A DNA stretch of 64,000 nucleotides from Deltaproteobacteria bacterium (GTDB lineage Bacteria > Desulfobacterota > Desulfarculia > Desulfarculales > Desulfarculaceae), in the NCBI GenBank assembly GCA_020444165.1, contig JAHLLK010000016.1:30459-94458 (forward strand), written 5' to 3'. The notes under the pieces are model-generated. The model saw only the letters and a program-made list of their open reading frames with translations. It ran no database searches and was not told the DNA's origin. Every line of letters begins with the position of its first letter. Positions within the stretch are counted from its first letter, which is position 1. A program made the translations under genes and the position numbers. Shown here piece after piece: positions 26,634 through 36,239 of the stretch.

Positions 26634-28484
26634 TCAGGACTCCTCTTCTCTGCCGCGGCCCGGGGCCAGGGGCAGGCTGAAAGTGAACCTCGCCCCCTGG
26701 CCGGGCTGGGAGTGGAGCCAAATGGCCCCGTGATTGGCGTTGACCAGTTCCCGGCACAGGGCCAGGCCCAGGCCGGCGCCCCCCTGCCGGGAAGGTTGGC
26801 CGATCTGCACGAACTTGTCGAAAATGTGGGCTTGCTGGGCCACGGGGATGCCCGGACCCTGGTCGGCCACCCACAGCTCCAGGTGGTCGCCGGCCCCCCG
26901 GCCGCCCACCTCTATGCGGCTGGCCGGCGGGGAGTAGCGCAGCGCGTTGGCCAGGAGGTTGGTGAAGACCCAGACCATTTTGTGGTGATCGGCCCAGGCC
27001 GGGGGCAGGTCGGCCGGCACCTCGTTCACCAGCTCCACCCCCTTTTCCCGGGCCTGGGGGGTCAGGATGGCCAAAGCCTCGGCCGCCAGGCCGGCGGCGG
27101 TCACCGGCGCGGGGTGCATCTCCAGGCGGCCCGACTCCAACAGGGACAGGTTCAACAGCTCATCCACCAGCTCCCGCAGGCGCTGGGCCTCCTCCCGGGC
27201 TGCGGCCAAAAGCTCGCGGTCCGCGGACGGCAGGCGGTCGCCCGTGCTTTCCAGGAGGCTGTCCAGGCTGAGCAGCAACCCGGTGACCGGGGTGCGCAGC
27301 TCGTGGGAGGCGTTCATCACGAACTGGCTCTTCAACCGGTCCAGGGCCCGGAGCTTGGTCACGTCCTGGAACAACACGACCGCGCCCACCAGGCGGCCCT
27401 TTTCGGTGCGAGCCGGGGTGACCATGAGGTTGTAGTGGTGCGCCTCTTCCGGCGGGCCCGAAGTGAGTTCGCCCAGTTCCCCACCAGCCTCGCCGCCCTC
27501 GCCCTCCACGGCCCGGCGGATGCGCTCCATGAGCCCCCGGTCCCCCACCGCCTCCAGCACGTGGCGGCCCAGGGCCCGGCCGGGCTCCAGGGACAGGGCC
27601 CGGGCCGCGGCCGGGTTCAGGCCCACCACCTTCAGCTCCGGGTCCACCACCAACAACCCGTCGTGCACGCTGTGGATAATGGCCTCGCTGGTGAGTTTCT
27701 CGGCCAACAGACGGCCCACGTTCAGCTCGTGAAAGGCGGCGAGCTTCTTGGCCATGACCGCGAAGCCCCGGGTCAAGCGCCCCAGTTCGTCCCCCGCCTC
27801 CTTGGGCAGGTCCAGGTCGTAGCGGCCCGCGCCGATCTCGGCGGTGGCGGCGATGAGGCGTTGCAGGGGGCGGGTGAGCCGCAGCGACAGGGCCAGGCTG
27901 AACAAGAGCCCCAGGAGGATCGCCGCGCCACCCACCCCCAGGGTGGACCACACCGCGCGGTGGGCCAGGCTCCGGGCCTGGTCGGCCAGGGCGAACATGC
28001 TGTTCCGGTTGAGCCGGCCGAGCTGGGCCACCAGGTCGCGGACCTGGCGGTAAAGGGGCACGATCCGCTGGTCATAAGCCTGGATCCCCACCGCGGGAGC
28101 ATGGTCCGGAGCCTGGGCCAACTCGGCTGTGGCGGTCCGGTAGGCGGCGTAGGCCTGGCTCAACCCTTCCAGGACGCGGGCCTCCCCGGGCAGGGTCACG
28201 TTGGCCTTGGCCCGGCCCAGCCATTGCAGGAACTGGCTCTCGGCCTCCCGGGAGTCGGCCGCGGCCGCCTTCCGACTCCAGAGGGCCCCCAGCACCGCCT
28301 TGTCCTGGCGCTCCAGGGCCTCGGACATTTGGTGGGCGGCCTCAATGCTGCGGTAGTTCTCCCGGAGAATCTTTTCCGAGGCGCTGCCCAGGTCGGCGAG
28401 GTTCCCCACCGCCCACAAGCAGACCAGGAAAGTCAAGCCCAGGGAAACCCCGAAGCCTCCCAGGATCTTCATGCGCAACGACAC
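26634..28484 (-). CDS. Membrane sensor histidine kinase, KinB-like
   Basis: A 616-residue kinase with a membrane helix (about 8-28), a four-helix periplasmic sensor (SEKILRENYRSIEAAHQMSE...), a second membrane helix (near 165-187), HAMP, PAS (EAIIHSVHDGLLVVDPELK), HisKA with FVMNASHELRTPV and a HATPase domain with NLLANALRYSPP, DQGPGIP and GAGLGLALC. The start is the GTG at 28484, because AAGGAGG lies six bases before it; the ATG 12 bases later has no suitable site. The sensor resembles KinB and the second kinase in this window. It lies between two K+ systems and is followed by a TPR response regulator. Confidence 0.92.
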   Translation of the reverse strand: MSLRMKILGGFGVSLGLTFLVCLWAVGNLADLGSASEKILRENYRSIEAAHQMSEALERQDKAVLGALWSRKAAAADSREAESQFLQWLGRAKANVTLPGEARVLEGLSQAYAAYRTATAELAQAPDHAPAVGIQAYDQRIVPLYRQVRDLVAQLGRLNRNSMFALADQARSLAHRAVWSTLGVGGAAILLGLLFSLALSLRLTRPLQRLIAATAEIGAGRYDLDLPKEAGDELGRLTRGFAVMAKKLAAFHELNVGRLLAEKLTSEAIIHSVHDGLLVVDPELKVVGLNPAAARALSLEPGRALGRHVLEAVGDRGLMERIRRAVEGEGGEAGGELGELTSGPPEEAHHYNLMVTPARTEKGRLVGAVVLFQDVTKLRALDRLKSQFVMNASHELRTPVTGLLLSLDSLLESTGDRLPSADRELLAAAREEAQRLRELVDELLNLSLLESGRLEMHPAPVTAAGLAAEALAILTPQAREKGVELVNEVPADLPPAWADHHKMVWVFTNLLANALRYSPPASRIEVGGRGAGDHLELWVADQGPGIPVAQQAHIFDKFVQIGQPSRQGGAGLGLALCRELVNANHGAIWLHSQPGQGARFTFSLPLAPGRGREEES

Positions 28485-28580
28485 AAGCGTCCTCCTTGGA
28501 GCGTGGCCGGGCTTTCGGGGTGCGGGAAAGAGCCAGCCCTGGCGCGCCAAGCAGATGGTTTTTCCGCCGCCGGCAGGTCC

Positions 28581-29246
28581 TCAGGAAACCTCGTTGATTT
28601 TCTTGATGTCCTCTTCCCGGCCCACCATCACCAGGACATCGCTGTCCTTGATGACAAAGCTGGCCGGGGGCACGATCACGAAATTGTCGGGCACCAGCTC
28701 CTTGATGGCGATGACGTAGATCTTGAAGCGGGCCCGCAGGTTCAGCTCGGCCAGGGTCTTGCCCACGAAGCTCTTGGGCGGGGCGATCTGCAAGAGGCTG
28801 TAGCCCTTTTCCAAGGGCAGGAAATCGATCATGTTGGGGGCCGAAAGCCCCTTTGCGATGCGCAGGGCCATGGCCTTTTCCGGCTCGATGATCTCGCGGG
28901 CCCCCACCCGGGAGAGGATCTTGCCGTGGTCCTCGTTCAGGGCCTTGGCCAGGATATGCTTGACCCCCAGCTCGTTCAGGTACAGGGTGATGAGGATGCT
29001 GCGGCTGGTGTCCGAACCGGTGCTGACCACGGCGGCGTCCACCTCCTTCAGGCCCAAGACCGCCAGTTTGTCCTTGTCCGTGGCGTCCAGGACGATGGCC
29101 TCGGTGGCGTAAGCGTCCATGCGCTGCACCCGCTCCTGGTCCCGGTCGATGGCCACCACCTCATGGCCGTCCTCGTAGAGGGTGCGGGCCACGTGATAGC
29201 CGAACTTGCCCAGCCCGATCACCACGAATCTCTTCTTCTTCTTCAT
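28581..29246 (-). CDS. ktrA: K+ channel regulatory protein KtrA
   Basis: A 221-residue KtrA/TrkA protein with both RCK_N (FVVIGLGKFGYHVARTL near residue 7, VVAIDRD) and RCK_C (about 135-215, SFVGKTLAELNLRARFKIYVIAI). It forms the cytoplasmic gating ring of the KtrB channel encoded two bases upstream. KKKKR after the initiator is unusually basic. The open frame that extends upstream overlaps ktrB and is not used. Confidence 0.94.
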   Translation of the reverse strand: MKKKKRFVVIGLGKFGYHVARTLYEDGHEVVAIDRDQERVQRMDAYATEAIVLDATDKDKLAVLGLKEVDAAVVSTGSDTSRSILITLYLNELGVKHILAKALNEDHGKILSRVGAREIIEPEKAMALRIAKGLSAPNMIDFLPLEKGYSLLQIAPPKSFVGKTLAELNLRARFKIYVIAIKELVPDNFVIVPPASFVIKDSDVLVMVGREEDIKKINEVS

Positions 29247-29248
29247 GA

Positions 29249-30616
29249 TCAGCCTACCATCATTCTTTCTTCGGCGTATTCGATGTCCTGGTTGCGGTCG
29301 CCGCCCAGGAGCAGGTAGGAGAACGTGGGCACGCCCATGCGGCCGATGAGCATGAGCGCGATGACGAGTATCTTGGCCCCGCCGTCCAGGGTGGGGGTGA
29401 CCCCCAGGGAAAGCCCCACCGTGCCGAAGGCGCTGACCACCTCGAAGAGGTAGGCCAAAAAGGGCCGGGGAGGCCCCAGGGGATTGGCCGAGAATTCCTG
29501 GGCCAACAGGATCAGGAACACCCCCACCCCCACGATGCCCACCGACAGGACGAACAGGGAGATGCTTTTGCTGACCACCTCCCGGGGCAGGGTCTTCTTG
29601 TACAGGTTCACTCGCTGGCGGCCCCGCAGCCGGGAGAGGCTGTACATCCCCAGGATGGCCAGGGTGGTGGTCTTGATGCCGCCGCCGCAGGAGCCGGGCG
29701 AGGCCCCGAAGAACATCAGGAACACCATGAAGCTCAGGGTGGTGGTGCCGAGCGTGGTGAGGTCCACGGTGTTGAACCCGGCGGTGCGGCAGGTCACCGA
29801 CTGGAACAGGGACACCAGCCAGAGGTCCGGGCCCTCGGGCGTCTTGCCCATCCCGAAGCCCTCCAACAGGTAGAATAGGGCCGACCCGGAGAGGATCAGG
29901 ACCAGGGTGGTGAGCCCCACCACCTTGGTCTGCAGGGAGAGGCGGCGGTGCGTCTGGCGGTTCCGGAGGCGCTGGTACAGCTCGAACACCACCGGAAAGC
30001 CGATGCCGCCCAGGACGATGAGCCCGCAGATGGTGAAGTTCAGCAGCAGGCTGGAGCGGTCGGCCATGAAGCTCTGGGCGAACAGGCTGAAGCCCGCGTT
30101 GCAAAAGGCGCTTACCGCGTGGAACACCGCCTGGTACAGGGCCTCGGCCCAGGGAAAGGTGCGGTGGAAATGCACGAACAAAAGCGCCGCGCCCAAGCCC
30201 TCGGTGACAAAGGTGAAGATCACCACCGAATACACCAGGCTGTAGATGTCCCGGCGGGGGGTGTGGGCGAAGACGTCCTGCATGGCCAAACGCTGGCGGA
30301 AAGGCACCCGCCGGCCCAGGAAGGCAAAGAGGGCCACGGACACGGTCATGATGCCCAGCCCGCCCAGCTGCATCAGGGCCAGGATCACCAATTGCCCCCA
30401 AAAGGAGAACTGCCCGCCGGTGTCCACCACGGTCAGCCCGGTGACGCACACCGCGCTGGTGGAGGTGAACAGGGCGTCCAGGGGGGAAACGCCGGCCCCC
30501 CGGCTGGACCAGGGCAGCCACAACAGAAACGCCCCCACCAGGATCAAGAGGGCATAGCTCAGCACCAGGAGCATGGCCGGACTCATTTTGGCCAGGGGAC
30601 GCGGGGTCATGTTCAT
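29249..30616 (-). CDS. ktrB: K+ transporter subunit KtrB
   Basis: A 455-residue TrkH/KtrB channel with eight core helices. Four filter segments can be seen: STSAVCVTGLTVVD, VSAFCNAGFSLF, VTCRTAGFNTVD and VSAFGTVGLSLG, the last three ending in the conserved glycine. The conserved membrane arginine region appears as LMLIGRMGVPT. It is shorter than the TrkH at 23313-24794, as expected of KtrB. The ATG at 30616 (or 30610) has no strong ribosome binding site. It forms an operon with ktrA. Confidence 0.94.
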   Translation of the reverse strand: MNMTPRPLAKMSPAMLLVLSYALLILVGAFLLWLPWSSRGAGVSPLDALFTSTSAVCVTGLTVVDTGGQFSFWGQLVILALMQLGGLGIMTVSVALFAFLGRRVPFRQRLAMQDVFAHTPRRDIYSLVYSVVIFTFVTEGLGAALLFVHFHRTFPWAEALYQAVFHAVSAFCNAGFSLFAQSFMADRSSLLLNFTICGLIVLGGIGFPVVFELYQRLRNRQTHRRLSLQTKVVGLTTLVLILSGSALFYLLEGFGMGKTPEGPDLWLVSLFQSVTCRTAGFNTVDLTTLGTTTLSFMVFLMFFGASPGSCGGGIKTTTLAILGMYSLSRLRGRQRVNLYKKTLPREVVSKSISLFVLSVGIVGVGVFLILLAQEFSANPLGPPRPFLAYLFEVVSAFGTVGLSLGVTPTLDGGAKILVIALMLIGRMGVPTFSYLLLGGDRNQDIEYAEERMMVG

Positions 30617-30724
30617 CCCGAGCAGGCTGGGGAAAACAGCCTGCGAGGCGCGTCAAAAAAGGCGCACCAAATTGCGTGGTTTTGAAATTGCATAAGGCCC
30701 CGGAGGGACTTTTTCAACTCCCTG

Positions 30725-31321
30725 CTAAAAAGCGGCGCCCGGCGCCACAGGAGAGGGGCCGGTGAAAAACGGGCATTGGCGGTGCGCCGGACCGTGGCAA
30801 AAATGCCGGCGGCGCAGAGCCCCCAGGACCAGCCGGTTCCCGTAGCCCCCACACACCGCCATCTCCTTGCCGGCGCCGGCCGCGGCGTGGTTCAGGCAGG
30901 GACAGACCTCGGCCAGCACCCCTTCCAGGGGCCGGCAGGTGGGGGGCAGGCCCTCCTCCCCGGCCAAAAAGGGCAGCGGTGAAAAGGCCGGCCCGACCAC
31001 CAGGCCCACCCACTCCACCGCCGCCCGGGCCAAACCGGCCAACACCCCCCGGTGGATATCCCGCAAAATGCAAACCAGGGGGGTGGCCGCCAGCTCCGGC
31101 CGGCGGCGGAGCGCCGCCGCCAGATCGAATAGTGATGTCAGTTCCCGCTCACCCCGCCAGTCCATGGCCAACAGGATCTGGGCGGGGCGGGTCTCCACGG
31201 TCCGGGCCAGGAAGGACAAGGGGCTCTGAAACTCCTCCAGCCCGCGCACCCCGGGGTGGTTGAGGCTTCCCCGGGGGTTGAAGTAGAGGCAGGGACTCCC
31301 GCCTGCGGCATCTGGGTACAT
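30725..31321 (-). CDS. Unknown protein with C-terminal cysteine cluster
   Basis: A 198-residue protein chosen from the ATG at 31321, because GGGAGGAAGG lies six bases upstream; longer starts have no such site. The N-terminal half has an alternating helix-strand pattern (ILLAMDW, DLAAALRRRPEL, LVCILRDIHRGVL, WVGLVVG) that could be a receiver-like or Rossmann-like fold. The C-terminal half holds at least six cysteines (CRP, CPCLNH, VCGGYGN, FCHGPAHRQCPF) that could bind zinc or an Fe-S cluster. No family recognised. It precedes ktrB on the same strand by 108 bases. Confidence 0.65.
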   Translation of the reverse strand: MYPDAAGGSPCLYFNPRGSLNHPGVRGLEEFQSPLSFLARTVETRPAQILLAMDWRGERELTSLFDLAAALRRRPELAATPLVCILRDIHRGVLAGLARAAVEWVGLVVGPAFSPLPFLAGEEGLPPTCRPLEGVLAEVCPCLNHAAAGAGKEMAVCGGYGNRLVLGALRRRHFCHGPAHRQCPFFTGPSPVAPGAAF

Positions 31322-31714
31322 GGCCTTCCTCCCGCTGGCAAACACCGGCGGAACACCGCCGGCCTTCCCGGCGGAATGCATCAGGCGGGCCAACCACCTC
31401 CAATTATGTCTTATGACTCAGGTTATTCCCGAAAGGCCCCTTGGCGGTCCCCCGGGACCAGGCGGCCGGGCGGCCCAGGCTTGCAAGGCGCAAGGAATCG
31501 GCCCTGCATAATGCAAGACCGCCCGGCTGCGCCAGATGCCGGCTGACTGCGCCCACGGCCTTCGCTCCAACCACGACGTGGCTTTGGCTACGCCTCCGGT
31601 TATCACTTGTCCGTCGCCTTGCCGGCAAACATCTGGCTGTGCCGGTCCTGGATATAAAACGTCACCAGTAAAACCGGCGCCCAGCCCATGACGAAAAATC
31701 CCAACCAACCCACT
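31322..31714. other. Spacer containing a second type of dispersed repeat
   Basis: About 390 bases without a gene. At 31581-31626, on the minus strand, is a 46-base sequence (CCGGCAAGGCGACGGAC...AACCGGAGGCGTAGC) that recurs with about 80% identity at 52709-52754 on the plus strand. It is rich in short dyads. The sequence at 31440-31560 is GC-rich with no clear signal. Confidence 0.6.
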
Positions 31715-31801
31715 AAAGTTTTTTTGAGGAAACGGGGTGTGGGGGGAAACCCCTTTTTGTTCACAAAAAGGGGTTTCCCCCCACATTCTTCCCCTTCCCC
31801 C
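31715..31801 (-). repeat. Dispersed hairpin element, copy 4
   Basis: Directly behind the stop of the AlgB-like gene. The stem GTGGGGGGAAACCCC-TTTTTGT / ACAAAAAGGGGTTTCCCCCCAC (31739-31784) is followed, in gene direction, by a C-rich spacer and AAAAAAACTTT. It may act as terminator or 3' end stabiliser of the regulator mRNA. Confidence 0.85.
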
Positions 31802-33139
31802 TCAAGCCAAACCGTATTTTTTGCGTTTGCGCCAGAGGGTGGCCGGATCGATGCCCAGGACCTGGGCGGCTTCCTCCATGGTGCGGGTGCGGGCCAGCAC
31901 GTAGGCGATGTGTTCCCGCTCCAGGGTTTCCAGGCTTTTCAGGCCCGCGGCCGCGGCTTCGCCGGGGCGGAAGCCCGCCACTTGGGGCGGCAGGTCCCCG
32001 GGTTCCAGGCGGGGCCCCGGGGCCACGATCACCGCCCGTTGCAGGGCGTTGATCAGCTCCCGCACGTTGCCGGGCCAGGGATAGGCGGTGAGGAGTTCCA
32101 GGGCCGCGGGGCTGAGCTCGCCCAGGGCCTTGCCGTGCTCGCGGTTCAGGCGCTTCAGGTAAAGCCCGGCCAGGAGGGGGATATCCTCGGGCCGCTCCCG
32201 CAGCGGCGGCAGGGCCAGTTCCACCACGTTCAGGCGGTAGTAGAGGTCTTCCCGGAACACCCCCTCTTCCACCGCCCGCTCCAGGTTCCGGTTGGTGGCG
32301 GCCACGATGCGGGCGTCCACCCGGCGGGCCTGGGTGCCGCCCACGGGGGTGAACTCGCGGCTCTGCAAGAAATGCAGGAGCTTGGCTTGCATGGCCGCGG
32401 ACATCTCGGTCACCTCGTCCAGGAACACGGTGCCGCCCTCGGCCTGGGCCAGCTTGCCGGTCTTGTCGGCCAGGGCTCCGGTGAAGGAGCCCTTGAGGTG
32501 GCCGAAGAGATCGCTCTCCAAGAGGTTCTCCTGCAAGACCGTGCAGTCCACCCGGATGAAGGGGCCGGCCCGCCGGGGGCTCCAGTCGTGGATCAGCTGG
32601 GCCAACACCCCCTTGCCGGTGCCGCTTTCCCCGGTGAGGAGGATGCCGGCCGCGGAGTCGGCCGCCTGGCGGGCCACCTTCAAAAGGGCGCGGACCTGGC
32701 GGCTCCTGGTGACGAAATCGCCCTCCCGCGCTATGCCCTGGAGCTGCTCCTCCAGGCTGGCCACCTGGGCCTCCAGGCTGTCCATCCGGCCCATGAGGCG
32801 CAAAAGGTGCTCCAGCTGGGCGGGAGTGAAGGGCTTGGCCAGGTAATCGAAGGCGCCTTCCTTCACGGCCTGCACGGCGGTCTCGATGGTGGCGTGGGCC
32901 GTTACCATCACCACCCGGGCCGGGTGGCCCGTGGCCTTGATGCGCCGGAGTACCTCCAGGCCGTCCATGTCCGGCAGCTTCAGGTCCAGGAGCACCACCT
33001 GGGGCCTGGCCGCGGCCAGCTTGGCCAGGGCCTCCTTGCCGCTGGCCGCGGTGGTCACCTGAAAGCCCTGCTCCTCCAGATAGAACTCCAGGGTGGTCAG
33101 GATGTTCTGGTCATCGTCAACTATCAGCGCCCGGTCCAT
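31802..33139 (-). CDS. Sigma-54-dependent response regulator, AlgB/NtrC type
   Basis: A 445-residue activator: receiver domain with Asp52 in LLDLKLPD, AAA+ domain with Walker A GESGTGKG (168-175), the sigma-54 loop as GSFTGA (215-220; serine for the usual alanine) and VFLDEV, then a Fis-type helix-turn-helix (AAQVLGIDPATLWRKRKKYGL). The C-terminus and GSFTGA variant resemble AlgB of Pseudomonas, and the partner kinase resembles KinB. The start at 33139 overlaps the kinase gene by 23 bases. No sigma-54 promoter could be fixed nearby, so the target is unknown. Confidence 0.93.
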   Translation of the reverse strand: MDRALIVDDDQNILTTLEFYLEEQGFQVTTAASGKEALAKLAAARPQVVLLDLKLPDMDGLEVLRRIKATGHPARVVMVTAHATIETAVQAVKEGAFDYLAKPFTPAQLEHLLRLMGRMDSLEAQVASLEEQLQGIAREGDFVTRSRQVRALLKVARQAADSAAGILLTGESGTGKGVLAQLIHDWSPRRAGPFIRVDCTVLQENLLESDLFGHLKGSFTGALADKTGKLAQAEGGTVFLDEVTEMSAAMQAKLLHFLQSREFTPVGGTQARRVDARIVAATNRNLERAVEEGVFREDLYYRLNVVELALPPLRERPEDIPLLAGLYLKRLNREHGKALGELSPAALELLTAYPWPGNVRELINALQRAVIVAPGPRLEPGDLPPQVAGFRPGEAAAAGLKSLETLEREHIAYVLARTRTMEEAAQVLGIDPATLWRKRKKYGLA

Positions 33140-34655
33140 GGCCCGTCCCTTCCCCCAGGGGGATCCAGAAGGTGAACCCGGTGCCCTGGCCCGGGCGGCT
33201 CTCCACCGAGATGTCGCCCCGGTGCTCCTCGATGATCTCTTTCACGATGGCCAGGCCCAGGCCGATGGCCCCCTGGGCCTCGCGCTCGGAGAACTGGGCG
33301 TAGCGGTCAAAGATGTGGGGCAGATAGGCCGGGTCCATGCCCACCCCGGTGTCCTGGCACTGGAACACCAGCCGGCCGCCCGACCGGGCCACGGCCAGGC
33401 TCACCCGGCCGCCGGCCGGGGTGTAACGCAGCGCGTTGCCCACCAGGTTGGTGATGACCCAGGGAAAGCGGAAGGAATCCATGGGGGCCGGGGGCAGGCG
33501 GTCCTCGAAGCTTATGGCCAGCTCCACCCCCTTTTCCTCAGCCTGGAGGCAAAGGGGTTTCAGGCACTTGTGGATCATGTCCCCCACCTCCAACAGCTCC
33601 TTGGGCCGCGGTTTGGCCAGGTCGTCCAGGCGGGAGAGGTCCAACAGCTCGTTGATCAGGGCCGAGAGCCGGGCGCAGTCGTCCACCGCGGTGTCCAAGA
33701 GGCGCTGGTATTTTTCCTCCACCCGGCCCTGGGCCCGGGCGGCCAGGATGCCCACGGCCATGGTGAGGGAGGTGAGGGGGGTCTTGAGCTGGTGGGAGAG
33801 GTCGGCCATGAAGCGGGCCTTGGCCTCCTGGGCGGCGGCCACCTTGGCCCGGGCGGCCGAGAGCTTGGCCAGGCTCAGGCGGTCGTATTCCCGCAGCCGG
33901 TCCACCAGGCGGTTGAACTCGGCCGTGACCAGGCCGATTTCGTCCCTGCTCTCCACCGGGAAATGGGGGTACTCCCGCTCCTGCTGGCGCACCGCGGCCA
34001 GGCTCTGGGCCAGGGCGGTGAGGGGGCGGGATAGCTGGCGGGAGTAGACCAGGCTGAAAGCCACCACCATGAGGAACACCGCGGCCAACAGGGTCAGGGA
34101 GTAGCCCCGGGCCGTGCCGGCCAGGCTCCGGGTGTCCTGGTCGGCCTTTTCCATGGCCTTCTCATTGATGGCCACCAAGCGGTCCAACAGGGCTCCCAGG
34201 CGGTCGGCCTGGCCGGCCAGGTCTTGCCAGGCCCGGGGAGCCGGGGCCGGCCCCGCGGACCAGGCCCGGGCCAGGGCGGCATAGGCCTTTTGGTAGGCCG
34301 GGACCAGCTCTTCCAGGTGGGCCACGATGGCCTCCTCGCCCTCCTCGGTGAGGTTGCGGCGGCACACGGCCACCAACTCGTCCAGGCGGCGGTCCTGGTC
34401 CGGGGCGGGCGGCCGGGCCGCCGGGCCGCCGGCCAGGGCGGCCAGGGCCTGGTCCTGGCGGTCCCTGAGGAGGCGGTTGATCTGGTAGGTGGCCTTGATG
34501 GTGCGGTAGTTCTGGGAGAGGATGTTCCCGGCCGCCCGGCCCAGGGCCGCCAGGTTGGCCTGGTCCAGATAGCTCACCACCAGAAGCAGGGCGGCGGGGA
34601 TCAGGATGCCGCAGATGAGTTTGGTCCTGAGGGAAAAACGGATGGCCTCCGGCAC
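33117..34655 (-). CDS. Membrane sensor histidine kinase, KinB-like, second copy
   Basis: A 512-residue kinase with a membrane helix (about 14-32), a helical periplasmic sensor (AAGNILSQNYRTIKATYQIN...), a second membrane helix (about 185-207), HAMP, HisKA with FMADLSHQLKTPL and HATPase with NLVGNALRYTPA, DTGVGM and GLGLAIVKEI. It lacks the PAS domain found in the kinase at 26634-28484 but shares its sensor type. The GTG at 34655 is chosen because AGGAGG lies seven bases upstream; an ATG in between is in another frame. It should phosphorylate the overlapping AlgB-like regulator. Confidence 0.92.
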   Translation of the reverse strand: MPEAIRFSLRTKLICGILIPAALLLVVSYLDQANLAALGRAAGNILSQNYRTIKATYQINRLLRDRQDQALAALAGGPAARPPAPDQDRRLDELVAVCRRNLTEEGEEAIVAHLEELVPAYQKAYAALARAWSAGPAPAPRAWQDLAGQADRLGALLDRLVAINEKAMEKADQDTRSLAGTARGYSLTLLAAVFLMVVAFSLVYSRQLSRPLTALAQSLAAVRQQEREYPHFPVESRDEIGLVTAEFNRLVDRLREYDRLSLAKLSAARAKVAAAQEAKARFMADLSHQLKTPLTSLTMAVGILAARAQGRVEEKYQRLLDTAVDDCARLSALINELLDLSRLDDLAKPRPKELLEVGDMIHKCLKPLCLQAEEKGVELAISFEDRLPPAPMDSFRFPWVITNLVGNALRYTPAGGRVSLAVARSGGRLVFQCQDTGVGMDPAYLPHIFDRYAQFSEREAQGAIGLGLAIVKEIIEEHRGDISVESRPGQGTGFTFWIPLGEGTGHGPGADS

Positions 34656-34875
34656 GGCATGTCCTCCTGGGCGGAGAAAGGCGGGAACCGGGCGGAGCAA
34701 GGGGCTCCGGCCCTTTCCCAACCGTCAGCATAACCCCCCTGCCCGGCCCGGACAACGGGCTTGGCCCCCGGGCGCGAAAGGCGTTGTAAATCGCCGGCCG
34801 GGCGCGTTTAATGGGTGCCAAAGGGCCGTTCGCCCGCCGTGCCCGCCCCCCAAACCATCTTCCCGGGGATCAACC

Positions 34876-36120
34876 ATGCATAAGCTAGCGATTAGTTTGA
34901 CGATAACTTTGGCGCTGGCCCTGGCGGCCGGAGCGTCGCCCGCCGCCCGGTCCGCCGAGTTCGAAAATCCGCCGGTGCTCCAGGCTTCCCAGATATTGCC
35001 GGCCAGTGTGGTCAAGGGACCGTATCACACGGTGAACGAAAAGGTGACCAACGACGGGTTCCTCAACTACTACCAGGTGCGCTCCAAGTGGCGGAACTAC
35101 CAGGTGGTGAGCAACCCGGCGCTCAAGATCCTGGTGGCCGAGTTCCCGGCCATCGCGGCCATGGAAAAGGTGGATGCCGGCGACACCTTCGCCAAATCCG
35201 TGGGTGATTCCGGGGAGAAGATGGTGAAGGGGGTCAAGAACCTGTTCAAGGATCCCAAGGGGACCATGGAAGGGGCCGGGGAGGGGCTGGGCCGCCTGTT
35301 CGACCGCGGCGAGGAGATGCAGCGGAGCCAGCCCAGCCAGTACGAGGACAGCCGGGGCAAGCAGATCTCCGGCTTCTCCAACAGCAAGCGACGCATCGCG
35401 GCCAAGTTCGGGGTGGACGTGTACAGCTCCAACCCGGTGTTGCAGGAGCAGTTGGAGCGCCTGGCCTGGGCCGACTACGGCGGCGGCATCGGCTTGGCCG
35501 CGGCCACCAGCGTGGTGCCGGGCATGGCCGGGCTGACCATTACCGTGTCGGGCAGCACCCGGCTGTTGAACGACGTGATCGACACCACCCCGCCGGCCGA
35601 GTTGCGCATCGCCAACCGGCAGCATCTTTTGCAGATGGGGGTGGACCCGGACACCACCGAGCTGTTCATCAACAACAGCGTCTTCACCCCCCGCCAGCAG
35701 ACCGGGGTGGTGGCCGCCCTGGAGAACCTGTCCGGGGTGGCCGACCGGCCCCTCCTGATCAAGGTGGGCAACACGGCCCACACCCCGCTCATGGCCGGCC
35801 TCATGGCCCAGGCCTCGCTGCTGCAAACCGGTTACCACCAGAACGTCACGCCCCTCAAGGATTTCGCGCCGGTGGCCCGGGTGTACTACGCCACCAGCAA
35901 AAAGGGCGCGCTGGTGGTGAACCTGCCCCTGGACTACGTGATCTGGTCCGCCCGCTTGGCCGGGCTGGTGCAGGGGCTGGAAGAGAAAATGGGGCCCCAG
36001 GCCCCCAAGGAGTTCTGGATCACCGGCCGCTTCAGCCCCCGGGCTGCCAAGGAGCTGGAAAGCCGCGGTTGGAAGTTGTATCCCGCGAGCGAGCAGCGCT
36101 TGTTCGGGAAGCAGAAGTAA
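34876..36120 (+). CDS. Exported protein of unknown function
   Basis: A 414-residue protein with a signal peptide (MHKLAISLTITLALALAAGA, likely cut near residue 26). The mature part begins EFENPPVLQASQILP. Its middle has Gly/Lys-rich helical stretches (KMVKGVKNLFKDPKGTMEGA) and an Ala/Gly-rich hydrophobic segment near residues 205-235 that could insert into a membrane. The C-terminal part, with ITGRFSPRAAKELESRGWKL, is globular. No known family recognised. It is followed 119 bases later by a metal-binding protein gene on the same strand. Confidence 0.8.
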   Translation: MHKLAISLTITLALALAAGASPAARSAEFENPPVLQASQILPASVVKGPYHTVNEKVTNDGFLNYYQVRSKWRNYQVVSNPALKILVAEFPAIAAMEKVDAGDTFAKSVGDSGEKMVKGVKNLFKDPKGTMEGAGEGLGRLFDRGEEMQRSQPSQYEDSRGKQISGFSNSKRRIAAKFGVDVYSSNPVLQEQLERLAWADYGGGIGLAAATSVVPGMAGLTITVSGSTRLLNDVIDTTPPAELRIANRQHLLQMGVDPDTTELFINNSVFTPRQQTGVVAALENLSGVADRPLLIKVGNTAHTPLMAGLMAQASLLQTGYHQNVTPLKDFAPVARVYYATSKKGALVVNLPLDYVIWSARLAGLVQGLEEKMGPQAPKEFWITGRFSPRAAKELESRGWKLYPASEQRLFGKQK

Positions 36121-36239
36121 GCCTGCCGGCACGGCGCGGGGCCCGTCTCGCGCCGCGCCGGCCGCTCTGGTATCATATCCCTGAGGTAATCATGCGATTT
36201 CCCCGGCCCCGGCCGGATGGTCCCCTTGGAGGCTCCCTC

